From contig CAJUHV010000051.1 of assembly GCA_910586445.1 (NCBI GenBank), positions 1 to 28,672 on the forward strand: a DNA stretch of 28,672 nucleotides. Direction: 5' to 3'. Below, one piece after another: positions 16,326 to 25,639 of this stretch. This DNA is from an uncultured Eubacterium sp. (lineage in GTDB: Bacteria; Bacillota; Clostridia; Lachnospirales; Lachnospiraceae). The notes under the pieces are model-generated. The model was not told the origin of the DNA and made no database searches. It worked only from the letters and a program-made list of their open reading frames with translations. Both the position numbers and the translations under genes were made by a program. Each line of letters begins with the position of its first letter. Positions within the stretch are counted from its first letter, which is position 1.

Positions 16326-16880
16326 GTGGAAACTACACAATTACAGTCAGTACTGCGTAATCTTGATAACAGCGCAAAGCGCATATCTAATCAGATTATG
16401 GAGATAAACTCGCAGATCAGAAGTCTGTATCTGGAGGCAGAAAATTACAGAAATACAGCGGAATCTATTCTTGACAGAGTGTCGTATGAAGATGATGCCG
16501 GACGGTCGGCAGATATGGTATCACAGGCTTCCGCGTATATAAGCAGAGCGGAATATTGTGAATCTTCTGCAGCTTCGAAGCAGCTGCAGGCAGACAGTAT
16601 GAAAGAGGAACTCAGAGGCTTCAGATCCGAATATGAGTATTATATGAATGAAGGGGAGACCAACATTGAAAATTTGAAACTCATGGCCGAAAAGCTGACA
16701 GCGATGCCTGAAGTAAAGTATGGAAGAGATAAAATATTGCAGACTCTTAAGCAGACACGGCAAAGGCTTGAGTTTAACCAAAAATTAATAGATGGCTGCA
16801 GGCAGAGAATTAACTGGATTGATCAGATTTGTGGGAGTGAAGGCAGCCAGCCGGTAAAGAAATATACGCTTCATAGATAA
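16326..16880 (+). CDS. Small helical coiled-coil protein
   Basis: The preferred start is GTG 16326, 5 bases after GAAGGAGA (16313-16320), giving 184 residues; the longer frame from 16269 would overlap the membrane kinase gene. The product is almost entirely helical with heptad spacing (LQSVLRNLDNSAKRISNQI onward). Near its C-terminus is a KYGRDKI segment (K131) followed by a charged helix, a pattern also found in the next small protein and in the peptidase protein at 20033. It lacks a signal peptide. I do not recognise a family; in size and shape it resembles helical partner proteins of type VII-like systems, but that is only an analogy. Confidence 0.72.
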   Translation: METTQLQSVLRNLDNSAKRISNQIMEINSQIRSLYLEAENYRNTAESILDRVSYEDDAGRSADMVSQASAYISRAEYCESSAASKQLQADSMKEELRGFRSEYEYYMNEGETNIENLKLMAEKLTAMPEVKYGRDKILQTLKQTRQRLEFNQKLIDGCRQRINWIDQICGSEGSQPVKKYTLHR

Positions 16881-16904
16881 AAATATAAAAAGGAGAACGT
16901 TGAA

Positions 16905-17381
16905 ATGGGTAATTCGATGGACAGTTATGTTTCAAGAGGACAGAGTGATGTTCAGGAAAAGTTACGTCAGGGCGCGGATGATATTTCACGGATCGGGGAT
17001 GAGTTTATGGAAGTGAAGGATCAGCTTCAGGATATGCCGGGAGGCTTAGACGATGATTTGCTGGATATGATAAGGGATGCCGAGTCATCCGGCAGAGATG
17101 AAGCGCTTGCTGATATTGAGGCGGTAGAGAGTTCTGTCATTGATACGGCTAAGACAGCTGCTGATTCGATTAAGGGGGATGTCCAAAACAAAATATCCGA
17201 TAACACTTCAGCCAGTGGGAAACTGGATGGGATAAGCAGCAAGTATGGAAAAAGTGACATTTCCAAGGCGAAAAGTGCGATTGAAGCGAATACCAAGAAA
17301 GGGGAGGATCTTCTTAAGATGCTGGATGATGCAATCAAGGATTCAGACCAGAGTATGCAGAGTGTAAAGGACAGCCTTTAA
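16905..17381 (+). CDS. Small acidic helical protein, WXG/LXG-partner-like
   Basis: This 158-residue protein has no Cys, Trp or His and is rich in Asp, Ser, Lys and Ala, with two long predicted helical regions separated by PGG (45-47) and a Ser/Gly turn (about 98-112). The segment KYGKSDISKA to MLDDA (113-143) resembles the region after KYG in the preceding gene product and the region after KYA in the peptidase protein. An AAAAGGAG ribosome binding site is present. It is placed directly before the HerA-like ATPase gene. It could be a translocated substrate or structural partner of that ATPase; there is no WXG motif, so membership in the ESAT-6 superfamily is not shown. Confidence 0.72.
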   Translation: MGNSMDSYVSRGQSDVQEKLRQGADDISRIGDEFMEVKDQLQDMPGGLDDDLLDMIRDAESSGRDEALADIEAVESSVIDTAKTAADSIKGDVQNKISDNTSASGKLDGISSKYGKSDISKAKSAIEANTKKGEDLLKMLDDAIKDSDQSMQSVKDSL

Positions 17382-17410
17382 ATGAATCTGGTTTGGGAGA
17401 GAGGTGTTGT

Positions 17411-20002
17411 ATGGGAACAGATTTTTTTACTTTGCATAAAATTCCTGATTTGACATTAGCACAGTATAGCGCAGAAGAAAGCGGCGGAGTTGATGATGTG
17501 ATCCGCCAGCATGCGGTTTTCTATCGTCAGCTTAATAGAAAAGGCTTATTATTTGGAGAAATATATCATCTTGTGTATGTATATCATCCTTCTTTGCAGC
17601 CAGGAAAACGGCTGAATGTGTTTTTTCGTGCAGACAGGGAGGGCGAGCCTCCTGTCTGTATGCATGAATTTATGACGGCATCTCCATTATCTTCATATTT
17701 CCAATTTGAGAGGGAAAAACCTCCTTTTAATCCTGTCTTTTCATACCGCGCTGTCATAGGGAAACAGGATGGATTTGTCTCATCATCTTTTCCGGATAAA
17801 ACGATGGGATTTTATACAGTTTATCCCTGGAAGGCAAATGAAAAAGCCCGGCTGATGGGACTGTTTAAGATGATGCAGAAACTTCAGCAGCCAGTGGCTT
17901 ACGTTGTTTCCGTGAAATCTGTTGATCTGTCTAACAGTATGCGGGAATCTTTCAGAACACAGATTCAATTTATCCGTAATGCACAAAAAATGAACAACGG
18001 GAACAGAGATGAGAATGCGGAGCAGTGTCTGCGGCTGTATGATAAATTTTTAGAAAATCTGCGCAATAACCCGCATTTTATCTGCAGGATCAGCTCTTAT
18101 GCTGAAAACGAATCTTTAGCAAAGATGATCCTTGATGCAGCTGCGTCAGAGGCAGTTGAGGAAGGCAATTATCGAATGATATGTGAGCGGGGAAAGTTCC
18201 ATCCGCTTATTCCAGAGTGTGATATAGGAGAATTTTGTCTGAAGGATACACCAAGGGGGATGCGTAAGTGGAACAGCCTGTATCTGCTTAAGGAGCTGAT
18301 TCCGTTTGTTATGTTTCCTGTATTATACCCAGGAGAGACGATAGAAATACCAAAAGAATCTGCACCTGTTTATGAAGAAACGGGCCTGTATCTCGGCAGG
18401 GATAACAGCGGGTACGATGTATATTTTCCATTAAGCTTATTGCCAAAGCATGCACTGCTGGCTGGTGTGCCGGGCAGTGGAAAGACATTCAGTATGCTTC
18501 ATATTGCATCGCAGCTGGCAGGGAAGAATAGTATCCCTGTTCTGGTACTTGAACCAGCGAAAAAGGAATACCGCGCACTGGCACATAATCATAGAATACC
18601 GAACTTGGTTGTGTTTTCACCAGGATCTGCGGGAGCATTTCCATTGAGGATAAATCCGTTTGAGTTTCCAGTGGGGCTTAAGCTGTCGGAACATATTACA
18701 AATCTTAATCAGGTTTTTGAGGGGGCATTTGATTTAACACCGCCTATGCCGTTTCTGGTATCAGAAGGAATTGAGCAGGTATATAGAGATTACGGATGGT
18801 ATCCGTTTGAAATAAATGATGGCTCACGTCCTTATCCAAATATTCAGGAATTATGCGATAAGATTGCGGAGCTTTTGGATGCTTCAGATTATGCTCCGGA
18901 AATAAAGAGTAATTTAAAGTCCTGTCTGCAGGTAAGAATCGGCTCACTGCTTACAAGAGAAATGGGAAATGTATTTAATGTCCCGGGATCGACATTATCT
19001 CCAGAGGAATGGCTGCAAAGCACATGTGTGATTGAACTGGAGTCATTGGGAGCAGATGCTGCGAATTTTCTCACCCTGCTGCTGCTGACATTAATACGAG
19101 AGCTGTTAAGACAGAATCCAAAGGCAGATAAAGAAAAGCCAAGACATGTAATTTTTCTGGAAGAAGCTCATAACCTGATCGGGCCGTCAACTGTGGCCAA
19201 TGCAGAAAATGGGGATGCGAAAGTAGCCTCCACGAAGTATATAGTAGATATGCTCGCAGAGGTGAGAGCATTGCGGGAGGCCATTGTGATTGCTGACCAG
19301 CTGCCCACAGGGCTGGCGCCTCAGATTACTAAGAATACATCGTTAAAAATCGGACATAGAATAACCGCGATGGATGACCGGCAGCTGCTGGCAGCTACGA
19401 TGTCAGCTGACGGGGTTCAGCTTGAGCGTATGGGCTCATTTCAGCCTGGACATGCGCTGTGCGTATATGAAAATATACAGAAACCATTTGAGATTCAGAT
19501 TTCAGAATACGATGATAATTCAGAACCGCCTGATAATCGTGAGCTGTTTGAAATATTATCAGCCAGAGATGTTTATAAGAATATTATGGAGCATGATTTT
19601 GAAATAATGAACAAAAAGTTTATGGTAAAAAAACAAAAGATTCTTGATAGATGCAGTAAAATTATTAAAAGTGGACAGATATTAGAAAAAAATAAACTTT
19701 TTGTTCAAGCGAATGAAGCAGATACATCAGCCTTCGTTAAGCTTAAAGCACAAGAAGTCCAGCATATAAGGAATATAGACAGACTGTCTGCTGTCTGGCT
19801 GGAATATGTGTTGGAAATTAATGATTATAGTAAAATGAATATATTGAAAAAATCAGACGGGTTGACACTGCTGCGGCACGAATTAAAGGAACTGATAGAT
19901 GTGATGAAGGAACTGATGGAGGAATACCCACAGCAATGCGCTGTAATCTTGGAAAGAATAATGAGCAGGGCCGGCAGCAGTATCGCATGGACAGCGAAAT
20001 AG
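17411..20002 (+). CDS. HerA/VirB4-like hexameric ATPase
   Basis: ATG 17411 follows GGGAGAGAGG and gives 863 residues; a TTG at 17393 is a poorer alternative. The N-terminal 300 residues are unrecognised. The ATPase part has YLGRDNSGYDVYFP, Walker A GVPGSGKT (352-359), LVLEPAKKEYR, Walker B HVIFLEEAHN (E584/E585) and a downstream IVIADQLPTGLAPQI stretch, the pattern of HerA/VirB4/DUF87 translocases. A helical tail of about 150 residues follows. Such ATPases pump DNA or protein as hexamers. With no NurA-type nuclease or conjugation partner here, the cargo is open. It lies between the small helical protein gene and the peptidase gene, which hints at protein export or remodelling as well as DNA handling. 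Confidence 0.85.
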   Translation: MGTDFFTLHKIPDLTLAQYSAEESGGVDDVIRQHAVFYRQLNRKGLLFGEIYHLVYVYHPSLQPGKRLNVFFRADREGEPPVCMHEFMTASPLSSYFQFEREKPPFNPVFSYRAVIGKQDGFVSSSFPDKTMGFYTVYPWKANEKARLMGLFKMMQKLQQPVAYVVSVKSVDLSNSMRESFRTQIQFIRNAQKMNNGNRDENAEQCLRLYDKFLENLRNNPHFICRISSYAENESLAKMILDAAASEAVEEGNYRMICERGKFHPLIPECDIGEFCLKDTPRGMRKWNSLYLLKELIPFVMFPVLYPGETIEIPKESAPVYEETGLYLGRDNSGYDVYFPLSLLPKHALLAGVPGSGKTFSMLHIASQLAGKNSIPVLVLEPAKKEYRALAHNHRIPNLVVFSPGSAGAFPLRINPFEFPVGLKLSEHITNLNQVFEGAFDLTPPMPFLVSEGIEQVYRDYGWYPFEINDGSRPYPNIQELCDKIAELLDASDYAPEIKSNLKSCLQVRIGSLLTREMGNVFNVPGSTLSPEEWLQSTCVIELESLGADAANFLTLLLLTLIRELLRQNPKADKEKPRHVIFLEEAHNLIGPSTVANAENGDAKVASTKYIVDMLAEVRALREAIVIADQLPTGLAPQITKNTSLKIGHRITAMDDRQLLAATMSADGVQLERMGSFQPGHALCVYENIQKPFEIQISEYDDNSEPPDNRELFEILSARDVYKNIMEHDFEIMNKKFMVKKQKILDRCSKIIKSGQILEKNKLFVQANEADTSAFVKLKAQEVQHIRNIDRLSAVWLEYVLEINDYSKMNILKKSDGLTLLRHELKELIDVMKELMEEYPQQCAVILERIMSRAGSSIAWTAK

Positions 20003-20032
20003 ATTCCAGAAGATTAAGAAAGGGATATGTGC

Positions 20033-21262
20033 ATGGGATACGATTCATTATCAGATCAAACAGGTGAGTATGTAAAAGACAGAGAGCGATACCGTGAAGA
20101 ATTTGAAGAATTTTACGAAGAATACGGGAAATTTGAAGATGCAGAACCTGACGTTGAAAAGTTAGATGAAGACATTCAGGGAATGGTTTGGGATATTCGG
20201 CAAGAATATGATGCAGAGTTAAAGATTCTTGAGGACAGGGGCAGTGAGCTTGAAACAAGAAAAGAAGAATTAGCTGACAAGATTGATCAGGAATTAGATC
20301 GTCTTCGTGCAGCCCAGGGAAAGATGGACCCCCTTGCTGGAAAAAAATATGCGGGAGGTGTAAAAAAGGCATCTGAAGCATGTAAGGACTATATTAATCA
20401 GCTGGAAGGGCTGCTTGATCAGCTGGACGAAGCATCATCGGCGGATAGTATGTGCGGAGCAGCTGGCGATGCCGAATATGTAGATAATAATATGCCGGCA
20501 TCCGGTATGTATGACGGGCAGACAGCTTCAATGATGGATGACCCGTTATTGAGTGATCTGGAGCCTAACAGAACGGCGCCGCGCAGCCTGTCCTGCTCGC
20601 AGTACGGATTTACAGTAGACGCAAATGGTGACAGTACTTATGATTCGCCAATGGAGATGGATCATTATCTATATAGAAAGCAGGGATCTGCAGATGCAAA
20701 TTTTCAGGGGACTTGCGGTCTGTGTGCCATTGCAAATGTTATGAGATTAGCAGGTGTAGATCTCAGTGAGAAAGATGTTATTGACTATGCTGCGAATGCA
20801 AGTGAAATTGATGATCCGGTTACTGATGAAATATTATGGGCTGCTCATAGGCTGTGTACTTATAACCCATTCAATCCACAAGAAAGTGGCGGAACAACAC
20901 CGGGAAAACGACTAAAAATTTTAGAGCATTTTGGCATAAATAGTGGAGTTTATTCTGTAAAGATGGAGGGGAAAATAGCTTCATATGAAACAATGAATCA
21001 AATAGCAGATTTTGTGGCAGAAGGACGCGGGGTAATTTTGTCGGTACATGCAAGTATACTTGAACCAAATATGTATGAAAATGATCTGAATCATGATTTT
21101 CATGCGGTCACAGTTACAAGCGTTAAGAAAAATAAGTATGGAAATATTTCAGGGTTTTATATTTGTGATTCAAATAAAGGGACTTCATTTTATCCAATAG
21201 ATCAGGTTCAGGCAGCACTGACCGGAGCAGATATGAATGTGACTTACTCACATATCAGATAG
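20033..21262 (+). CDS. Coiled-coil protein with C39/papain-like cysteine peptidase domain
   Basis: The start at ATG 20033 suits the AAGAAAGGG site better than ATG 20027 and gives 409 residues. Residues 1-135 are helical and charged, ending in a KKYAG segment (K105) like that of the two small helical proteins upstream. A flexible linker (about 136-190) follows. The C-terminal domain (about 205-409) carries QGTCGLCAIANVM (Q225, C228), HDFHAVTVTS (H357) and ICDSNKG (D379), the Gln-Cys-His-Asp order of C39/papain-like peptidases. No signal peptide is seen. It could be an effector that cleaves a host or phage protein, or a maturation protease for operon proteins; the helix-linker-enzyme plan resembles LXG-type toxins. 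Confidence 0.78.
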   Translation: MGYDSLSDQTGEYVKDRERYREEFEEFYEEYGKFEDAEPDVEKLDEDIQGMVWDIRQEYDAELKILEDRGSELETRKEELADKIDQELDRLRAAQGKMDPLAGKKYAGGVKKASEACKDYINQLEGLLDQLDEASSADSMCGAAGDAEYVDNNMPASGMYDGQTASMMDDPLLSDLEPNRTAPRSLSCSQYGFTVDANGDSTYDSPMEMDHYLYRKQGSADANFQGTCGLCAIANVMRLAGVDLSEKDVIDYAANASEIDDPVTDEILWAAHRLCTYNPFNPQESGGTTPGKRLKILEHFGINSGVYSVKMEGKIASYETMNQIADFVAEGRGVILSVHASILEPNMYENDLNHDFHAVTVTSVKKNKYGNISGFYICDSNKGTSFYPIDQVQAALTGADMNVTYSHIR

Positions 21263-21275
21263 GGAGATGAAAACG

Positions 21276-21776
21276 ATGGAAGTGTTAGGAGAGATTAAAC
21301 AAAAAATATTTAAAACAGAATGTAAAGAGCTCTTGTTCGAAGGGCTGTCAAGATCAGAGCCAATCATGACCGCAGATGATAACGGAATCGTTGACAATTA
21401 TTTTATTTATGCGAGTAATAATGAACTGACAATGGTTTCACCGCCTATGATTGTTTTTGGGATTTATTCAGATATAGAAAAGACAGCTTACATAAATGCA
21501 GAAATATATGATGAAAAATCTCCCTTAAAAGAAAATCAGATAGATAGAAGAATCATTAATGATCAATATATACAGGAATATGAGGAGCTTTACACAGAGT
21601 TACGGAAATTTGTTTTTAAAAAATGTAATGATTCCAATAAAGACACTTTGAGAAAGTATGTGGAGCATTTATATCATTTATCCGGGAGTGGACTCTGGCA
21701 GAATTATTTAGAAGCTGTGCCTGCTTTTTTTGAATGGGCAGGTAAAGAGGGCATCAGCACAGCTTTTGAATCGTAG
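21276..21776 (+). CDS. Small protein of unknown function, possible peptidase partner
   Basis: ATG 21276 has GGGAG nine bases upstream and gives 166 residues; ATG 21267 would abut that site directly. The product (MEVLGEIKQKIF...) is mixed alpha/beta, acidic, cytoplasmic in appearance, and has no motif I recognise. It follows the peptidase gene by 13 bases. A small unknown gene placed directly after a toxin-like enzyme is the usual position of an immunity or chaperone gene, so inhibition of the peptidase is a reasonable but untested guess. Confidence 0.65.
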   Translation: MEVLGEIKQKIFKTECKELLFEGLSRSEPIMTADDNGIVDNYFIYASNNELTMVSPPMIVFGIYSDIEKTAYINAEIYDEKSPLKENQIDRRIINDQYIQEYEELYTELRKFVFKKCNDSNKDTLRKYVEHLYHLSGSGLWQNYLEAVPAFFEWAGKEGISTAFES

Positions 21777-21836
21777 TCGGTGAAACTATTTGAAGAATAG
21801 ATCCGGGCAGGGTAATAGTAAAGTGGGGATAAACAT

Positions 21837-24800
21837 ATGGATGAATTGTTAAAGCACGAGCCTTTACAGCTGGCAGATGAAAGAATGGCAATGTTTGCGC
21901 TTGTAGATCGGTTTTCTTCTGCGATTGAGGCGTATAAGAAGCAGTATACATCCACGGTCGAGAAGAAGAATAAAGATTTACAACATCGCAGCTCTGAGAA
22001 GCAGGAAACATTAAAGAAAATGAATGAATCGCAGGAGAAAGAACGCAGGAAAGCTTTAAATGAGCATGAATCAGCAGTAAGGGCAATTGACAGACAGATT
22101 GGAGCCTGTAAAAACCAGTCATCAGAAGCGCTGCATGAGCAGGAAAACAGGCTTGAGAAAGCGGAGAGAGCGGAAAAGGCATCTCTAAGCAATGCACATA
22201 ATGCTGATGAGGAAAAGATTAAAAAAAATAAAGAAACCAGTAAATACATTGAAGGAGTATTGTGGAATGTTGATGTTTTATTGGGAAAAACTCTGGCAGG
22301 GACAAGCAGGTTAAAAAAAATCTGTGATTCTTTTAGCAAACCTGAGATAAGTATTACCGAAAGAAAAGAGGCTATGGATGCTGTAGAAAAATCACTCTGC
22401 AGCGAAGCAGACCGTTTATATAAAATAATAAAGGATGTTACAGAATCGCTGCCTAAAAAGGTGATTTTTAACAGAAAGAGAACCTCTTGTATAAAAAAAC
22501 TTGTTGAAATGAATGCTGCTGCTGAGGAAGCTGTTTTATGGATTGAATCAGAGAACAGGAAGGAAGAAGAGGAAAGAAAAAAGAAAAGTGATGAAAAATG
22601 TGCGTCTTTACGCAAAGAATGCAATCGGAACAAACAGACGATAATAAGTGAGAAAGATATTAAGGTTCGTTCATTGCAGGAAAAACGTGAGAAGATGAGG
22701 CGGCAGTATCAGGAATCAGCTGCCCGTACTCTTGTGAGCCATAAAAAAGAATATGAAGCACAGAAAAAGTATTTGTCTTCACAGATTGAAAATGCATCAG
22801 CACAGTGGCAGGCTGAATTAAATAGATGCAGCAGTTCATTTGCTGCTCAAATAGAAGAAGAATTTCCGGCAAAAAGAATGAATTCTTGGATGAATCAGTT
22901 TTGGTATCATCCCAGGAATGTTGAGGATTATCATAAGATTGATTTTATGCAGCTGAATACTCTTATAGGAATTGCAGCTGTTGATATATCTGACTGGTAT
23001 AATGGTGAGACGGGTACTGTTATTAAGCAGGTCCTTACAAAATACATCTGTCTGTTTGGGCGTAACCAGGAGCAGGCGGCGAAAGCATATAGGGAAGCAA
23101 AGATTTATTTGCCTTACACATTGTCAATAGAAGAGGGAACCTCATTCCTTATTAGTTATGATAATGGTTCTGATGAGAGGGCAAAGGCAATGCTGAATGC
23201 CATAGGCATGAGACTGCTGCGTTCTGTACCGGCATGCCAGATGAGGTTTCAGTTAATAGATGCGGACGGAATCGGAACTTTTGGCCGTTTAATGTTTCTT
23301 GATCCTGCAAGCGGCAATAATCCAAGTGAACCAATTGTAAAAAGCTTTGCAATAGGTGACGGCGGGCAGGTGCATTCTACAAAAGCCGATATAGCTGCGC
23401 AGATTGCCGAAACAAAAATTTCAATGGATGATCTGGCAAGACAGCTTACAAACTATAGTTCAATTAGGGAATTTAATCTGAGTAATCCATTGAGCAGGCA
23501 AATATACAGACCTATTTTAATGATGAATTTTCCTCTTGGTCTGGGAGAGGATGAGATCAGGACATTAAATGCAATGACAACTGACTGTTCCAAATGGGGC
23601 TTTTCAATGGTTCTTGCACAGCCGGATAAGGCAATTCATGCAGTTAAGCCTGAAATACAGTCATCTGTGAATGAGTTGAAGAAGAATGTATTGTGTGTTC
23701 GTATGGAGGCTGGCAGCAGGGCACTGAAAGTAATACAGACAAATTCAGTTACAGAACGAAATGCGGAAATATTCCTGTATGGGCTTCCAGACAGCAGCAA
23801 AACTGCTGAGATAGCAAAAGAAATCAGAAGAAAAAGTGTGGAAGCAAGCAGGGTCTTGATTCGATTTACTGAGGCAAAGGGAATCTGTCCTGACAGAAAT
23901 CAGTGGTTCAGGCAGAAAGCAGATGATGGAATCGTGATACCGATCGGTTATCTGGAGGGCGGACAGCCCTTTAAGCTTCAATTCGATGATAAGCATGTCC
24001 ATACCGTTATTATGGGTAATATTGGGTCAGGCAAAACAAATCTGCTGCATGTTTTAATGACAAATATAATGCTGAGATATGCACCGGAAGAAATAATGAT
24101 TTATCTGATTGACTTCAAGTATGGGCTGGACTTTAGAATGTATACACAGTATAATCTGCCAAATTTCAGGACAATTAGCATTAATAACGATCCCGAGTTT
24201 GCGCTGGCAATGCTGCAGAATCTGGAAAAAGAACAGGAGGAGCGGAGTATGCGCATGGGAAGCAGATATCAGAAGATTTCTGAATATAACGCTGCAAATC
24301 CTGGGTCTCATCTGAACCGCATTATATTAATTATTGATGAGCTGTATGAACTGGTAAAACAGGCATCGGATGATATCCAAAAAAGTATACTGAAAAAAAT
24401 AGACAGCTTTGCACATCAGACGAGGGCTTTTGGGATTCATATGGTAGTCTGCGGCCAGGACTTAGATAAAATAGATAACTTCGAAACTATAAAAAATCAA
24501 TGTACAACCAGGCTTGCGTTACATTGTGACGATGAACAGGTAAGGGTGCTTATGGATGATGCCGGAGTGGCAAGAATGCATGCGATTGATGTTAATGATC
24601 AGGGAGCATGCGTATTCTCGCTGTCAAATGGGTCGAATCCACAGATTGAGCATACTACATATCTGGGCGCTGAACAGCAGGAAAAGATACTTGAAAAAAT
24701 TCACAGGCATTATCTGGATAAAAAGCAGATTACAAATGTAAAGGTACTGCTCACAAAGATCAGTGATAATCCAAACCATCTAATACAGATGTTTATTTCG

Positions 24801-25604
24801 AAAGGCTATATTGCAGACTTAGTAAATAACAGGCTTTTGATCGGTGAGCCTATATCTATGGAACGTGAATTGAATTTATGTCTGACTGAAAATATGTGGG
24901 TGACAGGAGGGATTGGGGGCAGTAATTCCGATGCGCCTCTGGAAGCCGGAAACAGTATTATGTTTTTTTCGGCAATGTCATTATTATTGGCAAAACTAAA
25001 ATGTAATCAAATGGATATTGTGTGTACAAACTGCAGTGATCATTCTATGAGAGACATTGAAGAAGAAGAAAAAGATCTGGCGGGCCAGCTGACATCTATG
25101 AACCCTGAGCTGTTTCAGTATAGTACTGGTGAGGAATACAGGGAGATACTAAATAGGATGCTGGATGAACTTGAAGAGAGAAAAAATAAAACGAAACCAT
25201 GCAGTAAAGCTCTTTGGTGGCTTCTGATCCGGCCGGAAATTATTAATGGGACGGGTGATGACAGCGCCATGGTGATCAATTTAAAAGAATTGCTTCATTA
25301 TGGGCCGAGATATAATTTGCATGTAATTCTATGGAATGCAGATGTAAAGAAAGCACAAAAGATGCAGATAGATCGAACACTTTTCAAGGACAGAATATGT
25401 TTAGAAATGAGTGCGGAAGATTCTAAAAATGTCAATGGGAGTGAGCTTAAACCGGCGCCAGAAGGATTTAAGGCAGTTCTTATTGGCAATAACACTATGA
25501 GATTCAGGGTTTATGATCTGCCTGACGGAAAGTGGATGAATGAATTGTTTGTACGATTAAAGAATATTATGCCAAAAGTGGATATTTCAAATAGTAACTT
25601 ATAA
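21837..25604 (+). CDS. Large coiled-coil FtsK/SpoIIIE-type ATPase
   Basis: The 1255-residue product begins with charged helices, probably coiled coil (about 30-130 and 230-330). An FtsK-type motor follows: Walker A GNIGSGKT (727-734), IDFKYGLDF after strand 2, Walker B IILIIDELYEL (D834, E835), and HMVVCGQDLD with RLALHCDD downstream. The region before it (about 440-700, with RPILMMNFPLGLGEDEI and GFSMVLAQP) and the region after it (about 985-1250, with VTGGIGGSNSDAP where a P-loop would be) look like further FtsK-like domains without an intact Walker A. A three-module chain recalls EccC/EssC of type VII secretion, though no membrane segments are seen. It may move protein substrates or DNA. 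The ribosome binding site is modest (GTGGGGAT). Confidence 0.85.
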   Translation: MDELLKHEPLQLADERMAMFALVDRFSSAIEAYKKQYTSTVEKKNKDLQHRSSEKQETLKKMNESQEKERRKALNEHESAVRAIDRQIGACKNQSSEALHEQENRLEKAERAEKASLSNAHNADEEKIKKNKETSKYIEGVLWNVDVLLGKTLAGTSRLKKICDSFSKPEISITERKEAMDAVEKSLCSEADRLYKIIKDVTESLPKKVIFNRKRTSCIKKLVEMNAAAEEAVLWIESENRKEEEERKKKSDEKCASLRKECNRNKQTIISEKDIKVRSLQEKREKMRRQYQESAARTLVSHKKEYEAQKKYLSSQIENASAQWQAELNRCSSSFAAQIEEEFPAKRMNSWMNQFWYHPRNVEDYHKIDFMQLNTLIGIAAVDISDWYNGETGTVIKQVLTKYICLFGRNQEQAAKAYREAKIYLPYTLSIEEGTSFLISYDNGSDERAKAMLNAIGMRLLRSVPACQMRFQLIDADGIGTFGRLMFLDPASGNNPSEPIVKSFAIGDGGQVHSTKADIAAQIAETKISMDDLARQLTNYSSIREFNLSNPLSRQIYRPILMMNFPLGLGEDEIRTLNAMTTDCSKWGFSMVLAQPDKAIHAVKPEIQSSVNELKKNVLCVRMEAGSRALKVIQTNSVTERNAEIFLYGLPDSSKTAEIAKEIRRKSVEASRVLIRFTEAKGICPDRNQWFRQKADDGIVIPIGYLEGGQPFKLQFDDKHVHTVIMGNIGSGKTNLLHVLMTNIMLRYAPEEIMIYLIDFKYGLDFRMYTQYNLPNFRTISINNDPEFALAMLQNLEKEQEERSMRMGSRYQKISEYNAANPGSHLNRIILIIDELYELVKQASDDIQKSILKKIDSFAHQTRAFGIHMVVCGQDLDKIDNFETIKNQCTTRLALHCDDEQVRVLMDDAGVARMHAIDVNDQGACVFSLSNGSNPQIEHTTYLGAEQQEKILEKIHRHYLDKKQITNVKVLLTKISDNPNHLIQMFISKGYIADLVNNRLLIGEPISMERELNLCLTENMWVTGGIGGSNSDAPLEAGNSIMFFSAMSLLLAKLKCNQMDIVCTNCSDHSMRDIEEEEKDLAGQLTSMNPELFQYSTGEEYREILNRMLDELEERKNKTKPCSKALWWLLIRPEIINGTGDDSAMVINLKELLHYGPRYNLHVILWNADVKKAQKMQIDRTLFKDRICLEMSAEDSKNVNGSELKPAPEGFKAVLIGNNTMRFRVYDLPDGKWMNELFVRLKNIMPKVDISNSNL

Positions 25605-25639
25605 AGATTAGTATGATTACAGTATGGGAGGAATAATAT

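Noticed and set aside
16905..17381. Calling the 158-residue protein an ESAT-6/WXG100 protein
   Set aside because: It has no Trp and no WXG motif, and is longer than the family norm; only the helical, low-complexity character is similar.
21704..22633. A 309-codon open frame on the - strand opposite the start of the FtsK-type gene
   Set aside because: The Ser/Phe/Leu-rich translation is the complement of a Lys/Glu-rich coiled-coil region, a common artefact; there is no ribosome binding site and no family resemblance.
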